Shown here in pieces: positions 30,101 through 38,084 of a stretch of 64,000 nucleotides of DNA. The notes beneath the pieces are model-generated. The model searched no databases, was not told the DNA's origin, and was given only the letters and a program-made list of their open reading frames with translations. Source of the stretch: Candidatus Latescibacterota bacterium (lineage in GTDB: Bacteria; Latescibacterota; UBA2968; UBA8231); contig JAJDUT010000078.1 in NCBI GenBank assembly GCA_022826515.1, positions 22,501-86,500 on the forward strand. The letters are read 5' to 3'. How positions within the stretch are numbered: the first letter of the stretch is position 1; every line of letters starts with the position of its first letter. Made by a program: the position numbers and the translations under genes.

Positions 30101-30432
30101 ACCTCGAGGAGGACATTGAGAAGATCAACGTCTTCCCCAATCCCTACCTCGGCGTCAACGCGGCCGAGACCAGCCGCTACAGCCACTTCGTGACCTTCAG
30201 CCACCTGCCGTCCAAGGCGAATATCCGCATCTTCGACATGAGCGGCACGCTGGTGCGCGCAATTGAGAAGGACGACCCATCGCAGTTTACGCGCTGGGAT
30301 TTGCAAAACCACAACGCACTGCCAGTGGCCAGCGGCATGTATATCGCCCATATCGAACTGCCGGATCACGGCAAAAGTCGGATCCTCAAGCTGGCCATCA
30401 TCCAAGAGCAGCAGTTCCTGGAGAACTTCTAG
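27178..30432 (+). CDS. large secreted/surface protein with C-terminal sorting-type (FlgD-Ig/T9SS-like) domain
   Basis: A 1084-residue exported protein with a clear signal peptide (residues 1-22, ending VQA). It contains a calcium-loop-like DNDGDGQYD at 188-196, FN3-like regions (PTQPNVRIAELDEAIILDWG, GQRYHFAVTAYNRATAEG) and, from about residue 985, a C-terminal domain with INVFPNPYLG, IRIFDMSGTLVRAIEK, ALPVASGMYIAHIEL and RILKLAII. That order matches type A sorting domains of type IX secretion and FlgD-like Ig domains. The gene follows the TonB receptor by 15 bases. Function unknown; a surface partner of the receptor is my inference. Confidence 0.8.
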   Translation: MRKFVYLFAAATLLLLVGTVQAREEWGAPAAKLAQDDDEVSTQRTQLNINNMAMWIQSDGWSARDPLSGNSGVTYPRSTDQVIFQDGIIWGGRVQDGNDQELRVGGQTYEIGTVPGVIESKGVAQDRDTARLYRIRRDWATADLRLDASEVLNIGLTQITDAHEEAVRAQYERDWMEWPAELGAPFYDNDGDGQYDPTVDEPGLANADQVIWFAINDLDQGATTTLYGSLPIGLEAQVTLWGYARTDALGDVIFKKYKVIYKGTADAADDAVIEDMYFAQWSDPDLGDYGDDFAGADVDLSLGYVYNSIDDDSHYVPFGLAPPAVGYDFLQGPIVPVYQLDEDGNIAVDEEGNKLLDESSVAIFNEGLRPGYANLPMTAFVYFAAGSAISDPELGEYVGTQQWYNLLRGFQPQDDVANPVPYTNPLTNADTKFTLDGDPTRASGWNDGVPLPAGDRRIVLATGPFEMALGDTQEVVVALLGGISTDRLRSVSKLKFSDQFVQDAYNNFFEVPKPPTQPNVRIAELDEAIILDWGWDDESIQATEGEGSPGFEFEGYNLYQLPSAEATLSQGVRVATFDIENGVTTILGIALDEESGVVLDVPLQIGIDFGLRRNILITQDHIRSGPLVNGQRYHFAVTAYNRATAEGTATTTLESAPQSLICVPQEPPPGTRYLSEPGAAITPDHTAGISEGEVEVVVVNPTLTTGHNYQVRFGADEEGHTVWNLIDETDGSNILLADQFEIGPGDERAAIYLPDHGFELMVLGPPLALSGWEWEGSERWLTGINWGGSALGGGADVGPNFFGSSLGGADLNTVEIRFSRTNTQKGYRYLRGGDPNYGFQDFADVPFTAWEVDSDPPRQVNIGFVENVGSTSENGAWDLASEDPDRGLGGREYLFIFDSDYSDTPLAQYGEGKSILADAVTFDIHAALWLTLRSGDHEMDMLEDGQILRLIPYRVNGPDDVFSFLVPGQEANAENLEEDIEKINVFPNPYLGVNAAETSRYSHFVTFSHLPSKANIRIFDMSGTLVRAIEKDDPSQFTRWDLQNHNALPVASGMYIAHIELPDHGKSRILKLAIIQEQQFLENF

Positions 30433-30471
30433 GTGCACGGGATATCAAAGAGAGAAATAGGAGGCCATTCC

Positions 30472-31494
30472 ATGCTTCGACACAGCTTTCGCATCTCGAC
30501 GATCCTGCTGGTGCTGGTTTTCGCCTCGGCTACGGCCTTTGCCGACGGCTATGATCGCGCTGGTACGGCCGCGGCCCCGGAACTGCTGATTCCGGTTGGC
30601 GCGCGCGACATGGCCTTGGGCGGTGCCTCAATCGCCACCAGTTCCGGTCTGGAGGCTCTGCACTGGAACCCGGCAGGCTTGGCCAAGTCCGAATCCAACG
30701 CGGGCATCATGTTTTCGACGATGTCCTATCTGGCGGATACCCGCATCAACTATCTGGCCACTGGTGCCAATTTCAAGAGCCTCGGCGCGCTGGCGCTCAA
30801 CATCAAGGCACTGGATTTTGGCCAAATCCCGGTGACGACTGAGGCCAATCCAGACGGCACCGGCGCGACTTATTCGCCGACCTTTTTCACGCTGGGTTTG
30901 ACCTTCGCCCGGGAACTAACCGATCGCATCGCCGTTGGGATCACCAGCCATTATATCGTCAACCGCATCCAGCGCGTCGAGGCCACTGCATCCTCGTTTA
31001 GCGCCGGTCTGCAATACGCCAATCTGGGCGGGGTTGCCGGCTTGGACTTGGGGGTCGCGCTCAAGCACATCGGCACGCGGATGCAGTTTGGTGGTTCCGG
31101 CTTGTTGCGTCGCGGTCAGCTCAACGAGTTACGCCGCGGACCGTCCGATTACAATGTGGAGGCTAGCTCTGCCGACTTGCCCTCAACGTTTGAGCTCGGT
31201 CTGAGCTATCGCTATATGGACGCGCTCAACCTGTCCTCGGTCTTCCGGCACAACAATTTCGCCTACGACCAGTACCGGTTGGGTGCTGAATACGTGCTGA
31301 GCGATTTCTTTGCTCTGCGCGCTGGCTTCGACTACGCGCCCAATTCGGATGACGACTACATCTACGGCACCAGCTTCGGCTTTGGTCTGAATCTGGATGC
31401 CGGGACGATCAAAAATTTGCGCGTTGATTACGCCTACACTACGGTCGAGTATTTCGACGCGCTCAACACCTTTACCTTTCAGTTCGGTTTCTGA
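30472..31494 (+). CDS. PorV/UPF0164-like outer-membrane protein
   Basis: A 340-residue barrel protein. The ATG at 30472 is chosen because it follows TAGGAGG and starts a clean signal peptide (ILLVLVFASATAFA); a 13-residue-longer start is possible. The mature N-terminus has the PorV/PorQ-type signature ELLIPVGARDMALGGASIAT, then GLEALHWNPAGLA. The C-terminus ends FTFQFGF, a typical barrel end. PorV is the shuttle protein of type IX secretion in Bacteroidetes, but related proteins are widespread in FCB phyla without proof of that role. Here it directly follows a protein with a sorting-type C-terminus. Confidence 0.8.
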   Translation: MLRHSFRISTILLVLVFASATAFADGYDRAGTAAAPELLIPVGARDMALGGASIATSSGLEALHWNPAGLAKSESNAGIMFSTMSYLADTRINYLATGANFKSLGALALNIKALDFGQIPVTTEANPDGTGATYSPTFFTLGLTFARELTDRIAVGITSHYIVNRIQRVEATASSFSAGLQYANLGGVAGLDLGVALKHIGTRMQFGGSGLLRRGQLNELRRGPSDYNVEASSADLPSTFELGLSYRYMDALNLSSVFRHNNFAYDQYRLGAEYVLSDFFALRAGFDYAPNSDDDYIYGTSFGFGLNLDAGTIKNLRVDYAYTTVEYFDALNTFTFQFGF

Positions 31495-31504
31495 GTTCGA
31501 CCGT

Positions 31505-31540
31505 TGCGCGGCGCACGTCCTGTGCGCCGCGCAGTTTTTA
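31505..31540 (+). terminator. rho-independent terminator after the PorV-like gene
   Basis: A perfect 12-bp stem TGCGCGGCGCAC / GTGCGCCGCGCA with a GTCCT loop is followed by GTTTTTAT. It ends the TonB receptor module. Confidence 0.85.
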
Positions 31541-31553
31541 TAGGAGATTGCCA

Positions 31554-32558
31554 ATGAAGTGCGTGGGCTGGCTGGCGGTGTTCGTCGCCGTCGCCGGATT
31601 GGGGTGTCAGAGTTCGGCCTTGACGGCGGCCAAGCTCTATATCAAACAGGAGCAGCCGCAAGAGGCTAAAAAACAACTCGCCCTAGTCTTGCAGACCGAG
31701 CCGGAGAATTACGAGGCTCATCTGCTCATGGGCCAGCTCTTAGGCGAAGAGGGCCGCTATGGCGAAATGGCCGAGCATCTAGCACACGCCGAGCGCAATC
31801 CCAAATTTCAGATCGAGGTTGAACAAACGCGTCGCCAATTTTGGACGCGAGAGTACAATGCCGGCGTCGTCCACGCCCAAGGCGAGGCCCCCAATTACGT
31901 CATGGCGCGGCACTCGTTTCACAACGCTACCATCATCGACGAAAGCGCGCTCGATGCTTGGCGCAACCTCGCGTACGTCTATTACCAGATCGACAGCACG
32001 GATGCGGCCATTGCCACTTACCAAAAGATCGCGTCGGCGGATCCGGAAGACGAGGACGCCTTTTTCAGCCTAGGGTCGCTCTACTTGGAAAATGACAACC
32101 TCGATGAGGCTATTCGCGCCTTGTCGCAGGTGGTCAAGATCAATCCTGAAAACCTCAATGGCCTGACCAATCTCGCCATCGCCCAAGCCCAAGCCGAGGA
32201 CTACGAGGGAGCCGAGGCCAATTATCGCAGGGTCATAGAGCTGAACCCCGATGACTTCAGGCCCCACTTCAACTTAGGCAATCTCTACTGGCAGCAAGAA
32301 AAGTACACCGCAGCTAAGCGAGCCTATGAACAGGTCTTACAACTCGAACCCGGCGATGGGGACGCGCTCTACAATCTCGCCATGGTCCACTTGGCCACAG
32401 AGGATATGGATGGCGCGTTGCCGATCTTGGAACAGCTCGCCGAACAAACGCCAGACAATGCGTTGGTATGGCTGCATTTGGGGACGGTTTACGCCCATAA
32501 AGAATTGATTGAGCAAAGCGAGGCGGCGTATGCGCGGGCCGAGGAACTAGAGAAGTAA
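31554..32558 (+). CDS. TPR-repeat lipoprotein
   Basis: A 334-residue protein with a lipoprotein signal (FVAVAGLGC, Cys17 or so) and about seven tetratricopeptide repeats (for example AIATYQKIASADPEDEDAFF, EANYRRVIELNPDDFRPHFN, KRAYEQVLQLEPGDGDALYN). Such proteins act as scaffolds in the envelope. The ATG at 31554 follows TAGGAG. It precedes two peptide-permease genes with a 21-base gap; whether it aids that transporter is unknown. Confidence 0.85.
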   Translation: MKCVGWLAVFVAVAGLGCQSSALTAAKLYIKQEQPQEAKKQLALVLQTEPENYEAHLLMGQLLGEEGRYGEMAEHLAHAERNPKFQIEVEQTRRQFWTREYNAGVVHAQGEAPNYVMARHSFHNATIIDESALDAWRNLAYVYYQIDSTDAAIATYQKIASADPEDEDAFFSLGSLYLENDNLDEAIRALSQVVKINPENLNGLTNLAIAQAQAEDYEGAEANYRRVIELNPDDFRPHFNLGNLYWQQEKYTAAKRAYEQVLQLEPGDGDALYNLAMVHLATEDMDGALPILEQLAEQTPDNALVWLHLGTVYAHKELIEQSEAAYARAEELEK

Positions 32559-32579
32559 AAAGCGTCCCGCGCTCCCACC

Positions 32580-33875
32580 ATGCTGCAGTACACCATTCAG
32601 CGCATTCTGCTGGCCATCCCAACCCTCCTCGGCATCACCCTACTGACTTTCCTGATTATGCGCTTGGCGCCCGGCGACCCGGTTGATCTGTTCTTGGGCG
32701 GGGCCGCTGGTGGCGAGGGGATCTCCACCGATCAGCAGACGGACATGGAGAAGACGCGCCGAGATTTGCGCCGCCAGCTCGGGCTGGACCAACCGCTACA
32801 CATCCAGTATTTGCACTGGCTTTCCAACTTGGTCTTGCGCGTGGAGGACTTGGGCGCATTCGACCGCGGGGCCTTGTTGGCCGACTCCGTGCTCGACGAG
32901 CTAGCAGACGCGGAGCGGGCCGAACTGGCCTCGCTTGAGGGCGAGGAACGCAAGGCGCGTTTCTTGGCGCACTTTCGCCGCCTGCGCCCCGAACGCGTTG
33001 ACGAGCTAGTCGAGTCGCCTTTCTGGCAGAGCCGCCTTTTCTCGCCAACCCAAAACTACGCGTATGGCGGGTCTGGCTTGGAACTGGTGCAGGGGGGTGG
33101 GTGGCGTTTGGTGACGCTGAATCTGGGGCGCTCCTTCAAAGACCAACAACCGGTCATTGACCACATCCTCGACCGGCTGCCTATCACGCTGGAAATCAAC
33201 CTCATCAGCTTAGTCTTTGCCTATCTAGTCGGCGTGCCGCTGGGCATAGTGATCGCGGTCAAGCAAAATACTATTATCGATCGCTTGGTTACCACTGGGA
33301 CCTTCATGCTGTGGTCGATGCCTTCTTTTTGGGTCGGGATGCTGTTGATCTTGTTTTTCTGCAACAAGGAATTCTTCTACTGGTTTCCGGCCTCCGGGAT
33401 CCAGTCCTTGGACGTGGGGGAAGACTGGGGATTCTGGCGGCTGCTGACCGACCACGCCCACCACATGGTTTTGCCGATATTAGCTTCGACCTACGCCAGC
33501 TTCGCTGCCATCTCGCGCTATATGCGCACCAGCATGCTGGAAAATCTGCGACTGGACTACGTGCGCACCGCCCAAGCCAAGGGCTTGCGCTACCGGGTTG
33601 TAGTGCTGCGCCACGTGCTGCGCAATTCTCTGATTCCCATTGTGACGCTGCTGGCGGGGTTGTTGCCGGGAATGATCGCGGGTTCGGTGTTTATCGAGAC
33701 GATCTTCACCATTCCGGGCATGGGCTTTTTGGCTTTTCAATCGGTCATCGTGCGCGACTACCCCGTGGCTATGGCGCTCTTCACCATTGGTTCGGCCCTA
33801 TCGCTGGCGGGGATCTTGGTGGCGGATATTTTGCTCAAGGTCGTGGACCCGCGCATCGACTTTGCGAGTGTGTAA
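32580..33875 (+). CDS. peptide ABC transporter permease (DppB/YejB-like)
   Basis: A 431-residue inner-membrane permease. The N-terminal signature YTIQRILLAIPTLLGITLLTFLIMRLAPGDPV (given in parts) and the C-terminal half (PLGIVIAVKQNTIID, VLRNSLIPIVTLLAGLLPGMIAGSVFIET with the EAA-like loop) match the DppB family. Compared with usual 310-340-residue DppB proteins it carries roughly 100 extra residues in the first periplasmic loop (about 85-185, rich in charged residues). The long form with this organisation resembles YejB-type permeases. It is coupled to the next gene with no gap (TAA then ATG). Confidence 0.88.
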   Translation: MLQYTIQRILLAIPTLLGITLLTFLIMRLAPGDPVDLFLGGAAGGEGISTDQQTDMEKTRRDLRRQLGLDQPLHIQYLHWLSNLVLRVEDLGAFDRGALLADSVLDELADAERAELASLEGEERKARFLAHFRRLRPERVDELVESPFWQSRLFSPTQNYAYGGSGLELVQGGGWRLVTLNLGRSFKDQQPVIDHILDRLPITLEINLISLVFAYLVGVPLGIVIAVKQNTIIDRLVTTGTFMLWSMPSFWVGMLLILFFCNKEFFYWFPASGIQSLDVGEDWGFWRLLTDHAHHMVLPILASTYASFAAISRYMRTSMLENLRLDYVRTAQAKGLRYRVVVLRHVLRNSLIPIVTLLAGLLPGMIAGSVFIETIFTIPGMGFLAFQSVIVRDYPVAMALFTIGSALSLAGILVADILLKVVDPRIDFASV

Positions 33876-34919
33876 ATGAGCGCCGAGGCCGTTGCACAAG
33901 GGCAGTCCTACGGACAGGTCGTCTGGAAGCAATTTAAGAAAAACAAGCCCGCTCTGCTCAGTCTCTTGGGCATCGTCTTGCTGGGAATTGTGGCCTTAAG
34001 CGCCGACTTGCTGGCTGGCGACAAGCCATACTACATGAAATACAAGGGCGAGACCTACTTTCCGGCCTTTCGCCAATACGCAGTCTATCTGGGGATCGTG
34101 GATTGGCCAGCGGAATTGAAGCGCCGCCGCAACTTCAAAAAGCTCAAGCTAGAGGAGGCCATCTTCCCGCCGGTGCCTTATGCCCCGGGTGAAGTCCGCT
34201 TGCGGGAGAAGTACCAGCCCCCGGGAGCCGAGCACTGGTTGGGCACAGACCGCTTGGGCCGCGACGTGCTCTCGGGATTGATTCACGGCACGCGCTACGC
34301 TTTGACCATCGGCCTAGTGGCCGTGGGCATATCGCTGGCCATTGGCTTGGTCTTAGGGGCGTTGGCTGGCTACTTCGGAGGCTGGACCGACTTGGCACTC
34401 TCGCGCCTTTTCGAGCTGTGGGCCGCGATCCCTAGCTTCTTTTTGATATTGACGGTCGCGGCGTTTTTCCCGCCGAGTCTGTTCTTCGTCATGGTCATTA
34501 TCGGTCTTACAAGTTGGGTCAGTATCGCCCGTTTGACTCGCTCGCAATTCTTGCAGGTGCGCAGCTACGATTACGTGGCTGCCGCGCGTAGCCTCGGGTA
34601 CTCAAACGGACGGATCATGTTCCGCCACATCCTGCCCAACGCCATCGGCCCGATCCTGATCCCGGCGGCTTTCGGAGTCGCAGGTGCCATCCTCGCCGAG
34701 TCGGGATTGAGCTTTTTAGGGGTAGGGATCCCGGCAGAAGTGATCACTTGGGGTGCCCTGCTGGCTGGGGCGCGCAGCAACGCGGCGGCTTGGTGGCTGG
34801 TGGTCGTGCCGGGCTTGGCCATTTTTGCGACCGTAACCCTGTACAACCTGCTAGGCGACGGATTGCGCGACGCGCTGGATCCGAAGCTGCGCGGCTCAGA
34901 CGCTGAGGAAAGCAGGTAG
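33876..34919 (+). CDS. peptide ABC transporter permease (DppC/YejE-like)
   Basis: A 347-residue permease partner. After the first membrane helix it has a periplasmic segment DKPYYMKYKGETYFPAF and a long loop before HWLGTDRLGRDVLSGLIHGTRYAL, the arrangement seen in YejE rather than short DppC proteins. The EAA-type loop (AAARSLGYSNGRIMFRHILPNAIGPILI) and GLSFLGVGIP follow. It is probably co-translated with the upstream permease. The 3' end overlaps the convergent decarboxylase gene by 24 bases. No ATPase of this transporter type lies in the window. Confidence 0.88.
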   Translation: MSAEAVAQGQSYGQVVWKQFKKNKPALLSLLGIVLLGIVALSADLLAGDKPYYMKYKGETYFPAFRQYAVYLGIVDWPAELKRRRNFKKLKLEEAIFPPVPYAPGEVRLREKYQPPGAEHWLGTDRLGRDVLSGLIHGTRYALTIGLVAVGISLAIGLVLGALAGYFGGWTDLALSRLFELWAAIPSFFLILTVAAFFPPSLFFVMVIIGLTSWVSIARLTRSQFLQVRSYDYVAAARSLGYSNGRIMFRHILPNAIGPILIPAAFGVAGAILAESGLSFLGVGIPAEVITWGALLAGARSNAAAWWLVVVPGLAIFATVTLYNLLGDGLRDALDPKLRGSDAEESR

Positions 34920-36167
34920 AGACTCGTTGGCTAGGACTTGGTCGAGGGTTTGGCGCTGGCGCAGCAGATGGAGTTCGCCGTCTGTGCCGAGCAGCACTTC
35001 GCATGCTTCCGGGAAGGAATTGTAGTTTTTGGCGGCCATGCCAGCGCAATAGGCCCCGCTGCCGCCGATAAAGACCGCGTCGCCGATGCGCGGCTCGGTG
35101 AGTACGCGAGGTGCCAGTTCTTCGGGGTTGCCGGATGCTGGCGTGAGAATATCCCCGCTTTCACAGCAATGCCCGGCGATTAGGTACTCGCCTTGGTCGC
35201 GCTCCTCGGGTGTGGCCGAGACTACGACGATGGGGTGTTGCGCTCCGTACATGCTGGGACGCAATACTTCGGTCATCCCGCTATCGACCTTGATGAAGGA
35301 ATAGCCCTGCTGGCCGGTATCGACTACATCGACGACGCTACAGACGATGGCACCGGCGTTGCCCACCAAGAAGGTCCCAGGTTCGATTTCTAAATGCAGT
35401 TTGCGACCGTGCTCGCGGGCAAAGCGGTTGAATTCGTCGGCGACAGGTTGGCCGGCCTTGTGCAAGTCGGTCGATACTTCGTCGGCCATGCGCCCAATTT
35501 TGAAACCGCCGCCCATACTCACGCGCCGGATTTCGGGCAGCTTGGCGGCCACGCCGAGTGTCAGCCGGGCACAGTGCTGCCAGACTTCTGGGTCGCTGCC
35601 CGAGCCGATATGGCTGTGCAAGCCAGTGAGTTGCAGGTTGTGTTCGGCGGCTGTTGCGAGCACTTGATCGAGATGCTCGTGCCAGATGCCGAAACTCGAC
35701 GAAGGGCCGCCCGTATTGGTGCGGTTGCTGTGCCCCGAGCCCAGGCCTGGGTTGATGCGCACGGAGACTTCGCGGCCCGGAAAGAGCCGGCCATAGGCTG
35801 CGAGTTGATGCAGAGAACAGGCGTTGAAGAGGACGCCTTGGCGCACTAGGTCTGCTAAATTGTCGGGTAGTTGTTGGGCCGTGAGCTGAATTTGGTCTGC
35901 AGGGACGCCAGCGCGCATGGCTCGCAGCGCTTCGTAGCCGCTGCTCGCGTCGATGTGCAGACCAGCGCGGTTGAGAATGCGGATCACACCGGCTGACGGA
36001 CAGGCTTTCACGGCGTAGCGCACCGTCAGGCCGTGTGCATTGGGGAAGGCCAGGGCCTTTTGGGCTTGGGATTCCAACGCCTTTTGACTATAGACAAAAG
36101 TGGGTGTGCCAAATTGGCGCTGGACGGCGCGAACTTGATCTTCAGACAGGAGTGAAAGCCGTTCCAT
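34896..36167 (-). CDS. LysA-like PLP-dependent decarboxylase (diaminopimelate decarboxylase family)
   Basis: A 423-residue fold-type III PLP enzyme. Visible: the PLP lysine Lys54 in RYAVKACPS, the HSHIGSGS loop, GGGFKIGR, EPGTFLVGNAG (from Glu262), the partner-site CCESGDIL and FIGGSGAYCAGMAAKNYNSFPEACEVL. The overall layout is that of meso-diaminopimelate decarboxylase, the last step to lysine. However, two usual LysA residues differ: EPG is followed by Thr instead of Arg, and NYNSFPEA replaces NYNxRPRP, so the substrate may not be diaminopimelate. It is transcribed leftward and overlaps the YejE-like gene end by 24 bases; a good promoter lies upstream. Confidence 0.8.
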   Translation of the reverse strand: MERLSLLSEDQVRAVQRQFGTPTFVYSQKALESQAQKALAFPNAHGLTVRYAVKACPSAGVIRILNRAGLHIDASSGYEALRAMRAGVPADQIQLTAQQLPDNLADLVRQGVLFNACSLHQLAAYGRLFPGREVSVRINPGLGSGHSNRTNTGGPSSSFGIWHEHLDQVLATAAEHNLQLTGLHSHIGSGSDPEVWQHCARLTLGVAAKLPEIRRVSMGGGFKIGRMADEVSTDLHKAGQPVADEFNRFAREHGRKLHLEIEPGTFLVGNAGAIVCSVVDVVDTGQQGYSFIKVDSGMTEVLRPSMYGAQHPIVVVSATPEERDQGEYLIAGHCCESGDILTPASGNPEELAPRVLTEPRIGDAVFIGGSGAYCAGMAAKNYNSFPEACEVLLGTDGELHLLRQRQTLDQVLANESLPAFLSV

Positions 36168-36224
36168 TAAATGACCCTAACTTGATATTTTTCAATAGAA
36201 TCCGTAGGTTATGAACAACTTTTT

Positions 36225-36253
36225 AGTATCGCTGCTACACCCCATTTTGTCAA
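36225..36253 (-). promoter_or_regulatory. predicted sigma-70 promoter for the LysA-like gene
   Basis: On the - strand TTGACA (36253-36248) is followed after exactly 17 bases by GATACT (36230-36225). The -35 is perfect and the -10 matches 4 of 6. It would give a leader of about 50 bases before the ATG at 36167. The same 93-base interval must also drive the divergent carbamoyltransferase gene. Confidence 0.5.
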
Positions 36254-36260
36254 GCTCCTT

Positions 36261-38084
36261 ATGGCCACTTACATCCTCGGCATTTCCGCGTTCTACCACG
36301 ATAGCGCGGCCTGTTTGGTGCGCGATGGCCAGATCGTCGCTGCGGCGCAGGAGGAGCGATTCACGCGCGTTAAACACGATCCAGATTTTCCCGCTCGCGC
36401 CGTCTCCTACTGTCTGCGGGAGGGCGGTATTGAGGCCAAAGACCTGCACTGCGTGGGGTTTTACGACAAACCCCTGCTGACCTTTGAACGCCTGCTAGAG
36501 ACCCATTTAGGCACGGCACCGTTGGGTCTGCGCCTCTACTGGAAGAGCATGAAGGTATGGTTGGAAAAGAAGCTGTGGATCCCGCAATTAATCCAAGAGC
36601 AACTCGGCTGCGATGTACCCGTGCTGTTCAGCGACCACCACGAGTCGCACGCTGCGTCGGCATTCTATCCGTCGCCATATCGAGAAGCGGCGATCGCGAC
36701 CTTGGACGGAGTCGGCGAGTGGACCACTACCAGCTATGGCTACGGCCGAGATGCCGAAATTCACACGCTGGCCGACATCAAGTTCCCCCACTCGCTGGGT
36801 TTGTTCTATTCGGCCTTTACGTATTTTACGGGCTTCAAGGTCAACTCTGGCGAGTACAAGCTAATGGGGCTGGCCCCTTATGGCGAGCCGAAATACGTCG
36901 ATCTAATGCTCAACGAGATAATCGACCTGAAAGACGACGGTTCCTTCAAGCTCAACACTCGATATTTCAACTACCTATCCGGCCTGACGATGACCAGTCG
37001 GGCGATGGACAAGCTCTTCGGGGGACCGCCCCGGCGGCCAGAGACGCCGCTGACTCAGCGCGAGATGGATATTGCGCGCTCGTGTCAGGTAGTAACCGAG
37101 GAAGTCATGTTGCGCATTGCCCGCACCGTGCATCGAGAAACCAAGCTCAAAAACTTGTGCTTGGCCGGTGGTGTGGCACTCAATTGCGTCGGCAATGGCC
37201 GCATTCTGCGTGAGGGCCCCTTTGAAAACATCTGGATTCAGCCAGCGGCGGGCGATGCCGGCGGAGCCTTGGGGGTTGCGCTGGCAGTGTGGTATAACCA
37301 CTTGGGCCACGAGCGAGTGGCAGACGGCGAAAACGACGCGATGCAGGGGGCGCTGTTAGGGCCTGAGTACGGAGACGAAGAGATCTACCAGTGCATTGAG
37401 GAACAGGCGGGGGTGGCGCACAAACTCGCCGAGGACGAGCTACCAGTGCGCGTGGCCGAACTGTTGGCCGCGGGCAAGGTAGTAGGCTTTTTTCAGGGGC
37501 GGATGGAATTTGGGCCACGCGCGCTCGGTGCCCGGTCGATTTTAGGCGACCCGCGCTCCACCCAGATGCAGTCGGTGATGAACCTCAAGATCAAGTTCCG
37601 CGAGAGCTTCCGCCCCTTTGCCCCAACGGTCTTGCGCGAATGCGTCCGCGAGTTCTTTGAGCTGGATGCCGACTCGCCCTACATGCTGCAAGTGGCCCCA
37701 GTTAAAGCGGAACGGCAGATCCCCATGAGCGAGGACCAGCAGCGGCTGTTCGGCATCGACAAGCTCAACGTGCCGCGCTCGGATATGCCGGCCGTCACCC
37801 ACGTCGATTACTCGGCGCGGGTGCAGACGTTGCGCCGGCAAGATCATCCGCGCTACTACGATGTGATTCGCGCCTTTCAGAGCCTGACCGGCTATCCAGT
37901 GGTGGTCAACACGTCCTTCAACGTGCGCGGCGAACCCATCGTCCAAAGCCCCGAAGACGCCTATCGCTGCTTCATGCGGACCGAGATGGATTTTTTGGTC
38001 ATAGGCTCTTATATCTTGGACAAGAAAGATCAGCCCCAGTGGCAGGAAGAGCGGGATTGGCAAGAGGAGTTCGAGCTTGACTGA
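36261..38084 (+). CDS. NodU/CmcH-family carbamoyltransferase
   Basis: A 607-residue enzyme that transfers a carbamoyl group from carbamoyl phosphate to a small-molecule or glycan hydroxyl. The N-terminal Kae1-like part reads MATYILGISAFYHDSAACLV and QEERFTRVKHD; the metal-site histidines are in SDHHESHAASAFYPSP (His126, His127, His130); LDGVGEWTTTSYG and NSGEYKLMGLAPYG follow. The C-terminal YrdC-related part has FFQGRMEFGPRALGARSILGDPR and PVVVNTSFNVRGEPIVQSPEDA. Both domains are complete. The TTG start of the next gene lies inside its 3' end (8-base overlap), and that gene encodes the small membrane partner often seen with this enzyme. Acceptor unknown. Confidence 0.92.
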   Translation: MATYILGISAFYHDSAACLVRDGQIVAAAQEERFTRVKHDPDFPARAVSYCLREGGIEAKDLHCVGFYDKPLLTFERLLETHLGTAPLGLRLYWKSMKVWLEKKLWIPQLIQEQLGCDVPVLFSDHHESHAASAFYPSPYREAAIATLDGVGEWTTTSYGYGRDAEIHTLADIKFPHSLGLFYSAFTYFTGFKVNSGEYKLMGLAPYGEPKYVDLMLNEIIDLKDDGSFKLNTRYFNYLSGLTMTSRAMDKLFGGPPRRPETPLTQREMDIARSCQVVTEEVMLRIARTVHRETKLKNLCLAGGVALNCVGNGRILREGPFENIWIQPAAGDAGGALGVALAVWYNHLGHERVADGENDAMQGALLGPEYGDEEIYQCIEEQAGVAHKLAEDELPVRVAELLAAGKVVGFFQGRMEFGPRALGARSILGDPRSTQMQSVMNLKIKFRESFRPFAPTVLRECVREFFELDADSPYMLQVAPVKAERQIPMSEDQQRLFGIDKLNVPRSDMPAVTHVDYSARVQTLRRQDHPRYYDVIRAFQSLTGYPVVVNTSFNVRGEPIVQSPEDAYRCFMRTEMDFLVIGSYILDKKDQPQWQEERDWQEEFELD

